The notes: generated from the letters alone by a model not told the origin. Positions 1 through 9,091 are shown, counted from the first letter of the stretch. The stretch is 64,000 nt of DNA from UBA5336 sp039818165 (GCA_039818165.1 JBCBUL010000016.1:1-64000); one strand, 5' to 3'. Numbers and translations: made by a program.

Positions 1-354
1 GCATTCGCATCGGGCCTGGACCTGGCCTATGCCCGCTCCGAAGCCTTGATGTACCTGCGCGACCGCCCCGCCAGCACATTTGACTCGGCCTTGCTTGCGC
101 CAGCGGAGGTCCAGCCGGGCGCCGAAGGGGTCGTTTTCGATACCGGAGATCTCAGGGTCGATGGATTGGCGTCTGCAACGTCTGAGGTCACATATGTGGT
201 GCGGTACGGAGGATTGGCGCTGCAAATATCACCTTGTTCAGGCGCGGCGCGCACCGTCGCGGGGCTTCTGATTGCCCACGAAATGAGCTGCCCTATGCAG
301 ACTCAAGACGAGGCATGGCCATCGCCCCGGCCTGTGTTAGTGCTCGGGCAATAG
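1..354 (+). CDS. C-terminal part of an unrecognised protein (partial)
   Basis: The frame is open from base 1 to a TAG at 352-354, giving 117 residues of a protein whose N terminus lies outside the window. Codon third positions are GC-rich, as in neighbouring real genes, most clearly in the first half. I see no family motif. The tail has several Pro and Gly residues and two isolated Cys, with no membrane segment. A hairpin overlaps the stop codon, and the next gene on this strand starts about 125 bases later. I cannot assign a function. The reading frame is plausible but rests on coding bias alone. Confidence 0.45.
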   Translation, partial: AFASGLDLAYARSEALMYLRDRPASTFDSALLAPAEVQPGAEGVVFDTGDLRVDGLASATSEVTYVVRYGGLALQISPCSGAARTVAGLLIAHEMSCPMQTQDEAWPSPRPVLVLGQ

Positions 355-380
355 GCCTTGGTACAAAGCAGCCAGGGCCT
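353..380 (+). terminator. GC-rich hairpin overlapping the stop of the first gene
   Basis: AGGCCTTGG at 353-361 pairs with CCAGGGCCT at 372-380, nine pairs including one G-T wobble, around a 10-base loop. No T tract follows, so intrinsic termination is uncertain. It could be a 3' end stabiliser. Confidence 0.3.
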
Positions 381-480
381 TGGATTCGCCACGAAAGCAC
401 GGCAAATTCAGGTAATTCGTTAACTTCTGGGGGGCTATCTGTTAAGATAGTCGGGTGGTTCGTAGCGTTTGGACAGGGGC

Positions 481-1713
481 ATGAGAGCGGTCTTTTTCTT
501 CGTCTATCTCGCCCTTGGTGCGGGTGCCGCCTATGGCCTGAATGCCCGGTTGGGTCAGGACTGGACCATGGCAGGCGCTGGCGGCGCCTTCGTGGCGCTT
601 TTCCTGGGACAGGTGCACTTTTTTCTATTTTCCCGCAGCGCCCCTAAGGCGGATCCCCGCCTCGATGACGCCGTCGCCGCCCAGGAGAACACATCCCGGC
701 GCGTAAACGTGCTGGAAGCGCGCACCGACGCCGTGGAAACCTCACTCAAGCATGAGTTGACCGAGCGCCGGGATGCCCTGGTCACGGAAATGCGCCAGCT
801 CGAAGGGCTCATCGAGCGGCTGTCCCAGACTGTCGCGTCACGCGCAGCCAACGGAACACCCGCTCCAAATGGCGCAGCCATTCCGGCGGTCGATCCTGTT
901 TTACGGGACGTGAAAGCGGCCTTGGCCGATGACCGGGTCGATCTTCACCTGCAGCCGATTGTGTCGCTGCCCCAGCGCCGGGTATCCTTTTATGAAGGCC
1001 TGGCCCGCCTGCGCCGGGAGGATGGCTCGCTTATCCTACCCGGAGAGTTTCTGGACGCTGCGCGCCGAGCCCGGCTTTCGGGCATGATTGATGCGCTAAC
1101 CTTGTTCCGCTGCGTTCAGATTGTCCGCAAGCTGGCGGCGCGGGACCGCCGAGTGGGTGTGTTTTGCAACGTGTCCGCGGTCACGCTGGAAGATGAGCGG
1201 TTCTTTCCGATCTTTCTGGATTTCATGTCCGAGCATCGCGACCTCTCCGGCGCGGTGATCTTCGAATTGCCGGCTGATGACTTCATCCAGCGCTCGCGGG
1301 AAATGCGCGAAAGCATGGACAAGCTGGCCGCGCTGGGCTTCCGGTTCTCGCTTGATCACGCCGCTAGTCTGGACCTGGACTTGCCAAGGCTTCAGGATGC
1401 GGGCGTGCGCTTTGTGAAGTTCCGCGCGCAAACGCTGATGGATCAGTTGCGCGATGCCGATGGACCGCGGCCCACCTCTTCTATCATGGCGCAAGTGAAG
1501 GGCGAGGACGTCTCAGCTGTATTCTCTCGCTACGGTATCACCATGATCGCCGACCATCTCGAAGACGAGGCGGGCGTGGTTGAGGTGCTCGAATTCGATG
1601 TGCCCTTCGGCCAGGGCCATGTTTTCGGATCACCCCGTCCGATCAAGGCATCCTTGATGGAAGAAACGGCTCCGCCTCCCGCGTTTCACCAGCGTCTCAG
1701 CGCCTTTGGCTAG
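481..1713 (+). CDS. tipF: TipF-like degenerate EAL-domain membrane protein
   Basis: This 410-residue protein has an N-terminal hydrophobic region with two probable membrane helices (about residues 3-45), a central helical or coiled stretch (about 60-125) and a C-terminal EAL domain (about 145-395). The catalytic signature is eroded: EGLARL replaces the EAL motif near residue 171, and DHAAS stands near residue 291 where active enzymes have DDFG. Phosphodiesterase activity is therefore unlikely. This architecture matches TipF, a c-di-GMP receptor that positions the flagellum in Caulobacter. ATG 481 was chosen because it precedes the first hydrophobic helix; a TTG at 469 would add four residues. 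A small hairpin (CTATCT/AGATAG, 435-450) lies upstream. The 3' end overlaps the convergent gene by 17 bases. Confidence 0.75.
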   Translation: MRAVFFFVYLALGAGAAYGLNARLGQDWTMAGAGGAFVALFLGQVHFFLFSRSAPKADPRLDDAVAAQENTSRRVNVLEARTDAVETSLKHELTERRDALVTEMRQLEGLIERLSQTVASRAANGTPAPNGAAIPAVDPVLRDVKAALADDRVDLHLQPIVSLPQRRVSFYEGLARLRREDGSLILPGEFLDAARRARLSGMIDALTLFRCVQIVRKLAARDRRVGVFCNVSAVTLEDERFFPIFLDFMSEHRDLSGAVIFELPADDFIQRSREMRESMDKLAALGFRFSLDHAASLDLDLPRLQDAGVRFVKFRAQTLMDQLRDADGPRPTSSIMAQVKGEDVSAVFSRYGITMIADHLEDEAGVVEVLEFDVPFGQGHVFGSPRPIKASLMEETAPPPAFHQRLSAFG

Positions 1714-2302
1714 CCGCCCAGGCCTGCCAGTCTTCGGCTTCATCCAGGTCTATCATTGTAGGAAGGCGCGCAATGCGGGCGCTTTCCCCAAGGTTTTCAA
1801 GTACATCTGACAGTGTATGCGCGCTGGACCATCGAACGCCCGCAAACGGGTGGTCCGTCCGGTGTGTGCGCCGGAGGCCGAGCAGCCAAAATCCGCCATC
1901 GCTGGCCGGGCCCACGACGCCATCATGGGTGCGCAAGCCGCCGATTGCGCGCCATAGCAGTGCCTTGGTGACATCGGGAGCGTCCGCTCCAATAAAGATC
2001 AAGCTGGAGTGGGGCGGCGCCTCACGATAGCCCCTGGCCAGTCGATCACCCAGGCTGCCATGGCCCTGGGAGCAACGAATGAGCGATTGGGGCCACAGAC
2101 CGCCCAGTCCGTCGCCGAGCATCTTGTCGGGCGCTGCATAGAGACGTGTCTGCCAGCGCGGGTCCATGGCGGCGCGTACAGTCCTTGCAAAACTCATCCG
2201 GGCCAGACGCTGGGCTTCGGCCTTGCCTAGACCCTTTGCAAGACGGGTTTTCGACAGTCCCATAAGCGGGGCCTTGGCAAAGATCAGGACCCGGGCTGTC
2301 AT
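1697..2302 (-). CDS. TIGR04282-type glycosyltransferase (rSAM/selenodomain-associated transferase 1)
   Basis: This 201-residue protein begins with a nucleotide-sugar-type segment (RVLIFAKAPLMGLSKTRLA), typical of the DUF2064/TIGR04282 family. It also carries the family signatures GADAPDV and GPASDGGFWLLGL. The family is a GT-A-like cytoplasmic transferase of undefined substrate. The ATG overlaps the stop of the upstream glycosyltransferase gene (ATGA), so the two are probably translated together. In many bacteria this pair sits with a radical SAM enzyme and an arsenosugar-type pathway; no such enzyme is visible here. The longer reading frame upstream of 2302 lies inside the preceding gene and was not used. 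Confidence 0.8.
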   Translation of the reverse strand: MTARVLIFAKAPLMGLSKTRLAKGLGKAEAQRLARMSFARTVRAAMDPRWQTRLYAAPDKMLGDGLGGLWPQSLIRCSQGHGSLGDRLARGYREAPPHSSLIFIGADAPDVTKALLWRAIGGLRTHDGVVGPASDGGFWLLGLRRTHRTDHPFAGVRWSSAHTLSDVLENLGESARIARLPTMIDLDEAEDWQAWAASQRR

Positions 2303-2982
2303 CGATACGCCTTTGCCAACTCGTCCGGCGATGCCCCCATGAGGTAGCGCATCAAGAGCCAGGCGTTGGAGTAAGCGCGTTTGCGCCACCCATCTCGCTC
2401 ATACTTGTCGGCGCTGGTGCGGGCCTCGGCCGACAGGATCGCAAGCCGTTTGCGCCCAATCGCCCGGACTATGGCCACATCCTCCATAAGCGGCTGGTCG
2501 AGATGACCCCCCACCTCACTGTAGAGTGAGCGAGAAATGAGCAGCCCCTGGTCACCATAGGGCAGGCCAAACCACCTTGATCTGAGATTGGCGCGTCGGG
2601 CCAGCCATCGCGCCTCGGGGGCATCGGAACGATAAACCAATGAGAAAGCGGCAGCCATGCTGGGTCCACGCTCGATATGCGCGCCAACGCGTTCGACCCA
2701 GTCCGGTGACAACGCCGTGTCGGCATGCAGAAACAGGAACCAGTCGCCCCGGGCCGTAGCAGCGCCCGACCGTAATTGCGTTCCCCGGCCGGGCTCGCTC
2801 GTGTGGATTTCACACCCTGCATCTACAGCGATATCAAGGGTTTGATCCGATGAGCCGCCATCTGAAATAACCACCTCGCGCACTAGACCGGCGGCGACAC
2901 CCGGCAACAGGCTTTCCAGACACACGGGCAGGTGGTCGGCGGCATCCAAAGTGGGTATGATGATGCTGATGGGAGCCGACAT
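2299..2982 (-). CDS. TIGR04283-type family 2 glycosyltransferase (rSAM/selenodomain-associated transferase 2)
   Basis: This 227-residue GT2 enzyme begins MSAPISIIIPTLDA. It has the usual nucleotide-binding features: SDGGSSDQT near residue 45 and the DxD-like LHADTAL near residue 90. The C-terminal part includes GDQGLLISR and PLMEDVAIVR, characteristic of the TIGR04283 subgroup. No membrane anchor is present, so it is likely cytoplasmic. It is the promoter-proximal partner of the TIGR04282 gene, with a four-base overlap. The start at 2982 was chosen because the family begins with this beta strand; a possible 50-residue extension upstream shows no homology and would overlap the divergent sulfotransferase gene. 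Acceptor and donor are unknown. Confidence 0.8.
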   Translation of the reverse strand: MSAPISIIIPTLDAADHLPVCLESLLPGVAAGLVREVVISDGGSSDQTLDIAVDAGCEIHTSEPGRGTQLRSGAATARGDWFLFLHADTALSPDWVERVGAHIERGPSMAAAFSLVYRSDAPEARWLARRANLRSRWFGLPYGDQGLLISRSLYSEVGGHLDQPLMEDVAIVRAIGRKRLAILSAEARTSADKYERDGWRKRAYSNAWLLMRYLMGASPDELAKAYR

Positions 2983-3113
2983 TCCTAACGCAACTGTAAC
3001 TCGCCCATGAGGCGTGGTGGCTTGAACGTTGCTAGTAGTCCTTGCGAGGGATGTTGGGAACCAGCTTGAGCATAGTTGCTGCCAGGTGTGCCGCGCAGTA
3101 GCTAACAGGTGCG

Positions 3114-3986
3114 ATGGTCGAGACTGAAACATACTCTGAGTCCACCGCGTCGGCGCGTCCGGTCGATTTCCTTGTGATTGGAGCTATGCGCGCTGGCACG
3201 ACCAGTCTCCACAACACGCTCTCGAAACTGGACGGGCTCAGTCTGCCTCGAATGAAGGAAACTGATTTCTTCATTGAATCAAAGAATTGGGCTCGCGGTC
3301 TGGACTGGTATCGGGGCCTGTTTGCCAGCCGTGACAGCGCCTTGCGCGGTGAGGTGTGCCCGAATTACGCGAAACGCGATGTCTTTCCCGAAGTGCCCGG
3401 CAACGTGCGTGCGCTGGCGCCGGATGTGCGCCTCATTTATCTCGTACGCGACCCTGTCGAACGCGCGCTTTCGCACTTTCGTCACACCTGGATCAGCACA
3501 GGCGATGTGCCATCTCCGGACGCTTTCGAGGGCTCCTGGGCCGAACGCCACATCCTGTCCACAAGCCAATATGCCTGGCAGCTAGAACCGTGGCTGGACA
3601 CTTTCAGCGCCGATCAAGTGCTGGTGATCGACCTTGAGACGCTCATTTGTGAGCCCGAAACCCAGATTGCGGCAATCGCTGACCATATTGGACTCGATGC
3701 TGACATCGAAGTTGATCACCTGATCACGGAGAACGCCGCTGTGGATGTCGCGCGGATGCCGCGTTGGTGGCATGCCATGCGAAACACGCCTGTCGGTATC
3801 AAGGCCCGTTCCATGACCCCAACCGGGCTTGTCCGCGCGGTCAAGTCTCGGCTGCGCAGCCGCACGGTCAGTGAAGTGCCCGCCTTGCCGAGCTCGGTTC
3901 GCGACCGTTTCGCCGAAATCCTTGCTCGGGATGCCCAGGCGCTGCGGAGCCTCACGGGGCAGTCGTTTGCCCGTTGGTCAGTCTAG
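3114..3986 (+). CDS. Sulfotransferase domain protein (PAPS-dependent)
   Basis: This 290-residue protein has the two PAPS-binding signatures of the sulfotransferase fold. The 5'-phosphosulfate loop is GAMRAGTTSLH near residue 23, and the 3'-phosphate motif RDPVERALSHFRHTW lies near residue 112. Such enzymes move sulfate from PAPS to a sugar, lipid or similar hydroxyl. No signal peptide or membrane helix is seen, so it should act in the cytoplasm. It is transcribed away from the two small glycosyltransferases with about 130 bases between starts, so it may decorate a glycan made by this neighbourhood; that link is inference. Its last nine bases overlap the convergent uracil-DNA glycosylase gene. 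Confidence 0.8.
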   Translation: MVETETYSESTASARPVDFLVIGAMRAGTTSLHNTLSKLDGLSLPRMKETDFFIESKNWARGLDWYRGLFASRDSALRGEVCPNYAKRDVFPEVPGNVRALAPDVRLIYLVRDPVERALSHFRHTWISTGDVPSPDAFEGSWAERHILSTSQYAWQLEPWLDTFSADQVLVIDLETLICEPETQIAAIADHIGLDADIEVDHLITENAAVDVARMPRWWHAMRNTPVGIKARSMTPTGLVRAVKSRLRSRTVSEVPALPSSVRDRFAEILARDAQALRSLTGQSFARWSV

Positions 3987-4796
3987 GGCGCCAAGCTCTC
4001 GGGCGCGGCCTTCTATCAATTGTAGATCGCGCCAGGCCCGGGATTTTTCCTGGGGCCGTCGCAGCAAGAATGCCGGATGCAGCATTGGAAAGACTGGCGC
4101 CTCAGTCCCCCCAGGCGTCACATAAGCTTTTTCCTGCCCCCGCAGCCGCGTGATACCGGTTCGTGTATCCAACAACGACTGGGATGGAATGGCGCCGGCA
4201 GTGATGATCAGTTTCGGGGTCGTCAGCTCGATCATGCGATCAACGAAGGGACGACAGACCGCCAATTCATCGGGTTCGGGGTTCCGGTTGCGGGGCGGGC
4301 GCCAGTAATTCACATTTGTGATCAGCGCATTGGACGATCGCGAGATACCGATGGCTGCCAGCATCCTGTCGAGCAACTGTCCGGCGCGCCCCACGAATGG
4401 CTTACCTGCCTTGTCTTCGTCGGCGCCTGGGCCTTCGCCAATGACCATGATCGGCGCGCCCACCTGACCATCAAACACCACCGTGCTGCGGCAACCCTCT
4501 TTCAAGGGACACCCCTCGAAAGCGCCGATGACTTCGGTGAGTGCACCCATATCCTTGCAATCCGCCGCGGCAGACCGGGCCTCACTGACCCAGTGTTCCA
4601 GAGACTTTGCTGTCTTGCGGCGCTGGGGCGGTGGAGCGGCCTTGGTTTCGCTCGAAGCGCCCTGTGGGGCAGCTGCCTGCGATGACCGCGCGGCTTTTGC
4701 AAAGGCCCGCATGACGGCGGGATCGGGCGTAACCCCCATTTCCTCCCACCATCCTGTCAGCGCCTTGAGGGCTGTTTCGCTTGTCATTTCGGTCAT
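3978..4796 (-). CDS. Family 4-like uracil-DNA glycosylase lacking the full Fe-S cysteine set
   Basis: This 272-residue protein has a Pro/Ala-rich N-terminal extension (about 1-85) followed by a UDG fold. Motif 1 is GEGPGADEDKAGKPFVGRAG (about 120-139), NVNYWRPPRNRNP is near 161-173 and the C-terminal MLHPAFLLR is the second catalytic motif. Family 4 enzymes hold a 4Fe-4S cluster with four Cys. Here the first position is Phe93 (FEGCPL) and the third is Tyr164, leaving Cys96 and Cys181. An alphaproteobacterial cluster-less class has been described in Bradyrhizobium, and this looks like the same type. It excises uracil from DNA to start base-excision repair. An in-frame ATG three codons in is an alternative start. 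Confidence 0.85.
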   Translation of the reverse strand: MTEMTSETALKALTGWWEEMGVTPDPAVMRAFAKAARSSQAAAPQGASSETKAAPPPQRRKTAKSLEHWVSEARSAAADCKDMGALTEVIGAFEGCPLKEGCRSTVVFDGQVGAPIMVIGEGPGADEDKAGKPFVGRAGQLLDRMLAAIGISRSSNALITNVNYWRPPRNRNPEPDELAVCRPFVDRMIELTTPKLIITAGAIPSQSLLDTRTGITRLRGQEKAYVTPGGTEAPVFPMLHPAFLLRRPQEKSRAWRDLQLIEGRARELGALD

Positions 4797-4892
4797 TGGG
4801 CCGCAGTGGTCTTCCGGGCTGTTATCAATAAATCACCAAGAGGTTGGTTATAGGCCCAGCCGAGCGAGCGGCGCCAGCACCGGGAGAGGATA

Positions 4893-6575
4893 ATGTCGGA
4901 AGAGATCCAGCGCGAGTCCATGGAATACGATCTCGTGGTCGTTGGCGGAGGGCCTGCAGGTCTGTGCGCCGCGATCCGGTTCATGCAACTGGCTCAGGAA
5001 AAGGGCGAGGAGCGCACCTGTGTTGTGTTGGAGAAAGGCGGCGAGGTTGGCGCGCATATCCTGTCCGGTCTGGTGCTGGACCCGCGTGCGCTCGACGAAT
5101 TGCTACCTGACTGGCGCACGCGCGATGACCGTCCGCTTAGAACCGAAGTGACCAAGGACAAATACAAGATCCTTGGCCCCGCCGGTGCATTCACGTTCCC
5201 GAACTTCCTGTTCCCAAAGCTGATGCACAACCATGGCTGCTATGCTGGATCCCTCGCCAATACCTGTCGCTGGCTGGGCACGATCGCCGAGGAGATGGGC
5301 GTTGAAATTTATCCCGGCTTTGCCGCGTCCGAAGTGGTCTATGGCGAGAATGGCGAAGTGCGCGGCGTTGTCGCCGGCGTGAACGGCATCGCCCAGGACG
5401 GTACCCACAAGCCAGACTATGAGCCGGGCATGGAGATTCTCGGCAAGTACACACTGTTTGCCGAAGGCGCCCGGGGCTCCCTGACGAAGCAGGTGAAAGC
5501 GAAGTATGATCTGGAAAGCGAGTGCGACCCCCAGAAGTATGGCATCGGCCTGAAAGAAGTCTGGTCCGTGCCCGACGATGAACGCTTCGAAGAAGGGCTT
5601 GCCCAGCACACATTTGGCTGGCCCGCAGACACGGCCCACAGCTCCGGCGGCGGCTTCCTCTACAAGTTCCGCGACAATGGCGAAGCCTTCGTCAGCGTCG
5701 GCTATGTGGTCCACCTGAACTACAAGAATCCCTACATAGCGCCCTATGAGGAGTTTCAGCGCTACAAGCATCACCCGGAAATCCTCGAACACATTGAGGG
5801 CGGCAAACGCGTCTCTTATGGGGCGCGGGCAATCACGTCTGGCGGTATCCAGTCGGTTCCCAAGCTCGGCTTCCCCGGCGGCGCGCTGATCGGTTGTTCA
5901 GCTGGCTTTGTGAACCTGCCGCGCATCAAGGGCACCCATAACGCCATGAAGTCCGGCATGCTCGGCGCAGAAGTGGCGTTTGACGCGCTGGAGGCTGGCC
6001 GCGCCAATGACGCGCTCCACGAGATGGACGACGCCTACAAAGCCAGCTGGATCCACGAAGACCTCTCCAAGGTCCGCAACACAAAGCCGCTCATGTCGCG
6101 CTATGGCACGACGCTGGGCGCGGTGCTCGGCATGCCGGACATGTACCTGCGGTCCTGGTTCGGCTTTGGTTACCTGCCAACGCTTGCGCACAAGAAGACC
6201 GATGCCGAGAGCTTGCAGCCTGCCAAGAAGTTCAAGCCGATCGAGTATCCCAAGCCCGATGGTGTGATCAGCTTCGACAAGCTGACCAATGTGTCCTTCA
6301 CCAATACCTACCACGGCGAAGACCAGCCGATTCACCTGCACGTGCAGAACGAAACGCTGCAGAAGTCGTCTGAGTACGAGATCTATGACGGCCCCTCAGC
6401 GCGCTACTGCCCGGCCGGCGTGTATGAGTGGATTGAGGAAAACGGCGACGTCCGGTTCCAGATCAATTCGCAGAACTGCATCCACTGCAAAACCTGCGAT
6501 ATCAAGGACCCCAACCAGAACATCAACTGGGTCACCCCAGAAGGTGGCGGCGGACCAGCCTACCCGAATATGTAG
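4893..6575 (+). CDS. etfD: Electron transfer flavoprotein-ubiquinone oxidoreductase
   Basis: This 560-residue protein is the usual length for ETF-QO, which passes electrons from fatty-acid and amino-acid dehydrogenases through ETF to the membrane quinone pool. It starts with an FAD-binding Rossmann motif (VVVGGGPAGLCAA, about residues 13-25). A central quinone-binding and membrane-association region follows. It ends with a 4Fe-4S domain in which four Cys are visible (RYCPAGVYEW, then NCIHCKTCDIKDP). The start at 4893 follows a GAGGATA ribosome site. It stands alone on this strand; the ETF subunits are not in the window. Confidence 0.95.
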   Translation: MSEEIQRESMEYDLVVVGGGPAGLCAAIRFMQLAQEKGEERTCVVLEKGGEVGAHILSGLVLDPRALDELLPDWRTRDDRPLRTEVTKDKYKILGPAGAFTFPNFLFPKLMHNHGCYAGSLANTCRWLGTIAEEMGVEIYPGFAASEVVYGENGEVRGVVAGVNGIAQDGTHKPDYEPGMEILGKYTLFAEGARGSLTKQVKAKYDLESECDPQKYGIGLKEVWSVPDDERFEEGLAQHTFGWPADTAHSSGGGFLYKFRDNGEAFVSVGYVVHLNYKNPYIAPYEEFQRYKHHPEILEHIEGGKRVSYGARAITSGGIQSVPKLGFPGGALIGCSAGFVNLPRIKGTHNAMKSGMLGAEVAFDALEAGRANDALHEMDDAYKASWIHEDLSKVRNTKPLMSRYGTTLGAVLGMPDMYLRSWFGFGYLPTLAHKKTDAESLQPAKKFKPIEYPKPDGVISFDKLTNVSFTNTYHGEDQPIHLHVQNETLQKSSEYEIYDGPSARYCPAGVYEWIEENGDVRFQINSQNCIHCKTCDIKDPNQNINWVTPEGGGGPAYPNM

Positions 6576-6595
6576 GGTGGACGGTCGTCCAGCCT

Positions 6596-7024
6596 TCAGG
6601 TCTCGGTGTCCGCGATGCGCTTGCGGGTTTCATCTCGCCATTTCAGGGCGTTCTTTTGCTGACGGTTCATGACGATCCCCATCATGAAGGTCACAATAGA
6701 CGCCCCGATTAGCGCGGCCCCGACTTCAAACACGATGTCGGTTAAGAACTCGACCAGGCCAACGGGGAGCGCACTCAACACGCCAGAGTGGATCAGCACT
6801 TTGGCCGCTGCGACCGCTGACACGCCGAGGGTGATCCCAATTAACAAAAAGAGCTGATGCAAGCGTATCGGCGACGCGAAATCGTCAATCTCGTCGGGGT
6901 GCTCCCGGAAATAGTCAATCTCGTCTTGTGAAACCCTGACCGTTTCGTCGGTGGTCCACTTCCAGACGAAATCCAGAAATCCAAGCCGTGAACTGGCTTT
7001 GCGCGGATTGCTCTGGTCGGTCAT
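6596..7024 (-). CDS. Small membrane protein of unknown function
   Basis: This 142-residue protein has an acidic soluble N terminus (about 1-55, rich in Asp and Glu), two hydrophobic helices (about 57-80 and 90-115) and a short basic tail. I recognise no family. It lies tail-to-tail with the ETF-QO gene, 20 bases away, and about 150 bases downstream of the propionyl-CoA synthetase stop. Codon use is like its neighbours. The membrane prediction is clear; the function is unknown. Confidence 0.6.
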   Translation of the reverse strand: MTDQSNPRKASSRLGFLDFVWKWTTDETVRVSQDEIDYFREHPDEIDDFASPIRLHQLFLLIGITLGVSAVAAAKVLIHSGVLSALPVGLVEFLTDIVFEVGAALIGASIVTFMMGIVMNRQQKNALKWRDETRKRIADTET

Positions 7025-7177
7025 CTTGGCTCGGTCCCCAAAAATGCGGTGCGTGCTGGCCCCAAGCTTTGGCGGCCCGCATTATTTTCATTCTGCTCGT
7101 ACACGATAGCGGCGCGAGTTGGGAGCAGTCTCCGTGTAGATATTGGGTCTGTGTGTTCGGGATGGCGCTCGGGCCGA

Positions 7178-9091
7178 TCAGACCCGCGCCTTCACCAGCC
7201 CTCGCCCCTCCAGCGCGGTTTCGATTTCGGCCATGATGGCGGGGTCGTCTATTGTGGCGGGCATTTTCCAGGGGTCGCCATCTGCGATTTTGCGCATGGT
7301 GGCACGCAGGATCTTCCCTGACCGGGTCTTGGGAAGGCGGTCTACGGCGATAATCGTCTTGAGGGCTGCTACGGCCCCGATCTTCTCACGGACCAATGCG
7401 ACGCATGCGGCTTCTACATCCTGCGGGTCGTCGGTGCAGCCGGAACCCAGCACAACAAAACCCACGGGCAATTGCCCCTTCAGGGCATCAGCGATGCCGA
7501 CAACTGCGCATTCAGCCACAGCTGGATGGCTGGCGAGCACTTCTTCCATGCCGCCGGTAGAGAGTCGGTGGCCAGCCACATTGATGATGTCGTCGGTGCG
7601 CGCCATGATGAAAAGGTAGCCGTCCTCGTCCATGTAGCCGGCGTCGGCGGTCTCATAATAGCCTGGGAAGGCGGTGAGATAGCTGTCCCTGAACCGCTCG
7701 TCATTCTGCCATAGCGTCGGCAGATTGCCCGGCGCTAGAGGGAGTTTCACGCACACCGCGCCCAGATCGCCCGGGCCAACCGGATGGCCGCCTTCGTCCA
7801 GTATATCGATCTGGTAGCCCGGCATGGTCACCGTGGCCGAGCCGGGTTTCACGGCAAGCGGCTCAATGCCCATCGGATTGCCTGCAATGGTCCAGCCCGT
7901 CTCGGTCTGCCACCAGTGGTCGATGACCGGCACTCCGAGCTTGTCCTGCGCCCAGGCGATCGTATCCGGGTCGGCACGCTCGCCTGCCAGAAACAGTGTC
8001 CGCAAGGACGACGTATCGTAGCGGCTGAGATGATCGGCTGCCGGATCTTCTTTCTTGATCGCGCGGAATGCCGTGGGCGCGGTGAAAAGCGCGGCGACCT
8101 TGTGTTCGTCGATCACCCGCCAAAAGGTACCGGCATCTGGTGTTCCAACGGGCTTTCCCTCGAACAGGACCGTGGTGCAGCCATGGAGCAGCGGTCCATA
8201 GACAATGTAGCTATGGCCGACGACCCAGCCGACATCGCTGGCGGCCCAGTACACCTCCCCTGACTGTACGCCATAGATGTGCTCCATGGACCATTTCAGG
8301 GCCACCATATGCCCGCCCGTATCGCGCACCACACCCTTGGGTTCGCCCGTCGTCCCGGAGGTATACAGAATGTAGAGCGGGTCTGTGGCGGCAACCGGCT
8401 CGCAAGCCGCCAGGGCGCCAGCGTCCGCGGCAGCCTGCATCTCCCGGTCCCAATCATGGTCGAATCCGGGCTTAAGATCTGCGGCTAGCCCGTCGTGCTG
8501 GACGATCACTGTGGCGCCAGGTTTGTGGCTTGCAATGTCTATGGCTTCGTCCAAGAGCGGCTTGTACGCAATCACTCGGTTCGGCTCGATCCCGCAGCTG
8601 GCGCTGACAATCAGCTTGGGCTTGGCATCATCGATCCGTGTGGCGAGTTCCTTGGGTGCGAACCCGCCGAAGACAACCGAGTGAATGGCGCCGATGCGGG
8701 CGCAGGCCAGCATCGCAATGGCGGCTTCCGGCACCATGGGCATGTAGATGATGATACGGTCGCCCTTGGCAACGCCGCGGCGTTGAAGCACCGCGCCGAA
8801 CCGCGCAACTTCGACCAGCAGGTCGTCATAGGTGTATGTTCGCTTCGTGCCGGTGACCGGGCTGTCATAAATCAACGCGGGTTGGTCCCCGCGCCCGGCT
8901 TCCACATGCCGGTCGAGGCAATTGTAGGCGGTGTTGGCAACGCCGCCCGGAAACCAGCGACCATAGACGCCGAGATCGGGGTCAAAGGCGCGCTCAGTTG
9001 GTGTGATCCAGTCTATGGCGTCGGCGGCTCTGCTCCAGAAACCTTCGGGATCGTCCTTCCAAGCTTGGTAGGTATCGGCATAGGTGGCCAT
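7178..9091 (-). CDS. prpE: Propionyl-CoA synthetase (propionate--CoA ligase)
   Basis: This 637-residue protein is an acyl-CoA ligase of the ANL superfamily. The ATP-binding P-loop YTSGTTGEPKGV is near residue 245, WWQTETGW near 395 is the acyl-adenylate pocket motif and RSGKILR near 600 carries the catalytic Lys of the A10 motif. The N terminus and length fit the PrpE subgroup better than acetyl-CoA synthetase: acetate enzymes are longer and carry other N-terminal signatures. It activates propionate (or acetate) with ATP and CoA in the cytoplasm. It is a single-gene unit, divergent from the TPR gene across about 190 bases. Substrate specificity is inferred from overall similarity only. Confidence 0.85.
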   Translation of the reverse strand: MATYADTYQAWKDDPEGFWSRAADAIDWITPTERAFDPDLGVYGRWFPGGVANTAYNCLDRHVEAGRGDQPALIYDSPVTGTKRTYTYDDLLVEVARFGAVLQRRGVAKGDRIIIYMPMVPEAAIAMLACARIGAIHSVVFGGFAPKELATRIDDAKPKLIVSASCGIEPNRVIAYKPLLDEAIDIASHKPGATVIVQHDGLAADLKPGFDHDWDREMQAAADAGALAACEPVAATDPLYILYTSGTTGEPKGVVRDTGGHMVALKWSMEHIYGVQSGEVYWAASDVGWVVGHSYIVYGPLLHGCTTVLFEGKPVGTPDAGTFWRVIDEHKVAALFTAPTAFRAIKKEDPAADHLSRYDTSSLRTLFLAGERADPDTIAWAQDKLGVPVIDHWWQTETGWTIAGNPMGIEPLAVKPGSATVTMPGYQIDILDEGGHPVGPGDLGAVCVKLPLAPGNLPTLWQNDERFRDSYLTAFPGYYETADAGYMDEDGYLFIMARTDDIINVAGHRLSTGGMEEVLASHPAVAECAVVGIADALKGQLPVGFVVLGSGCTDDPQDVEAACVALVREKIGAVAALKTIIAVDRLPKTRSGKILRATMRKIADGDPWKMPATIDDPAIMAEIETALEGRGLVKARV

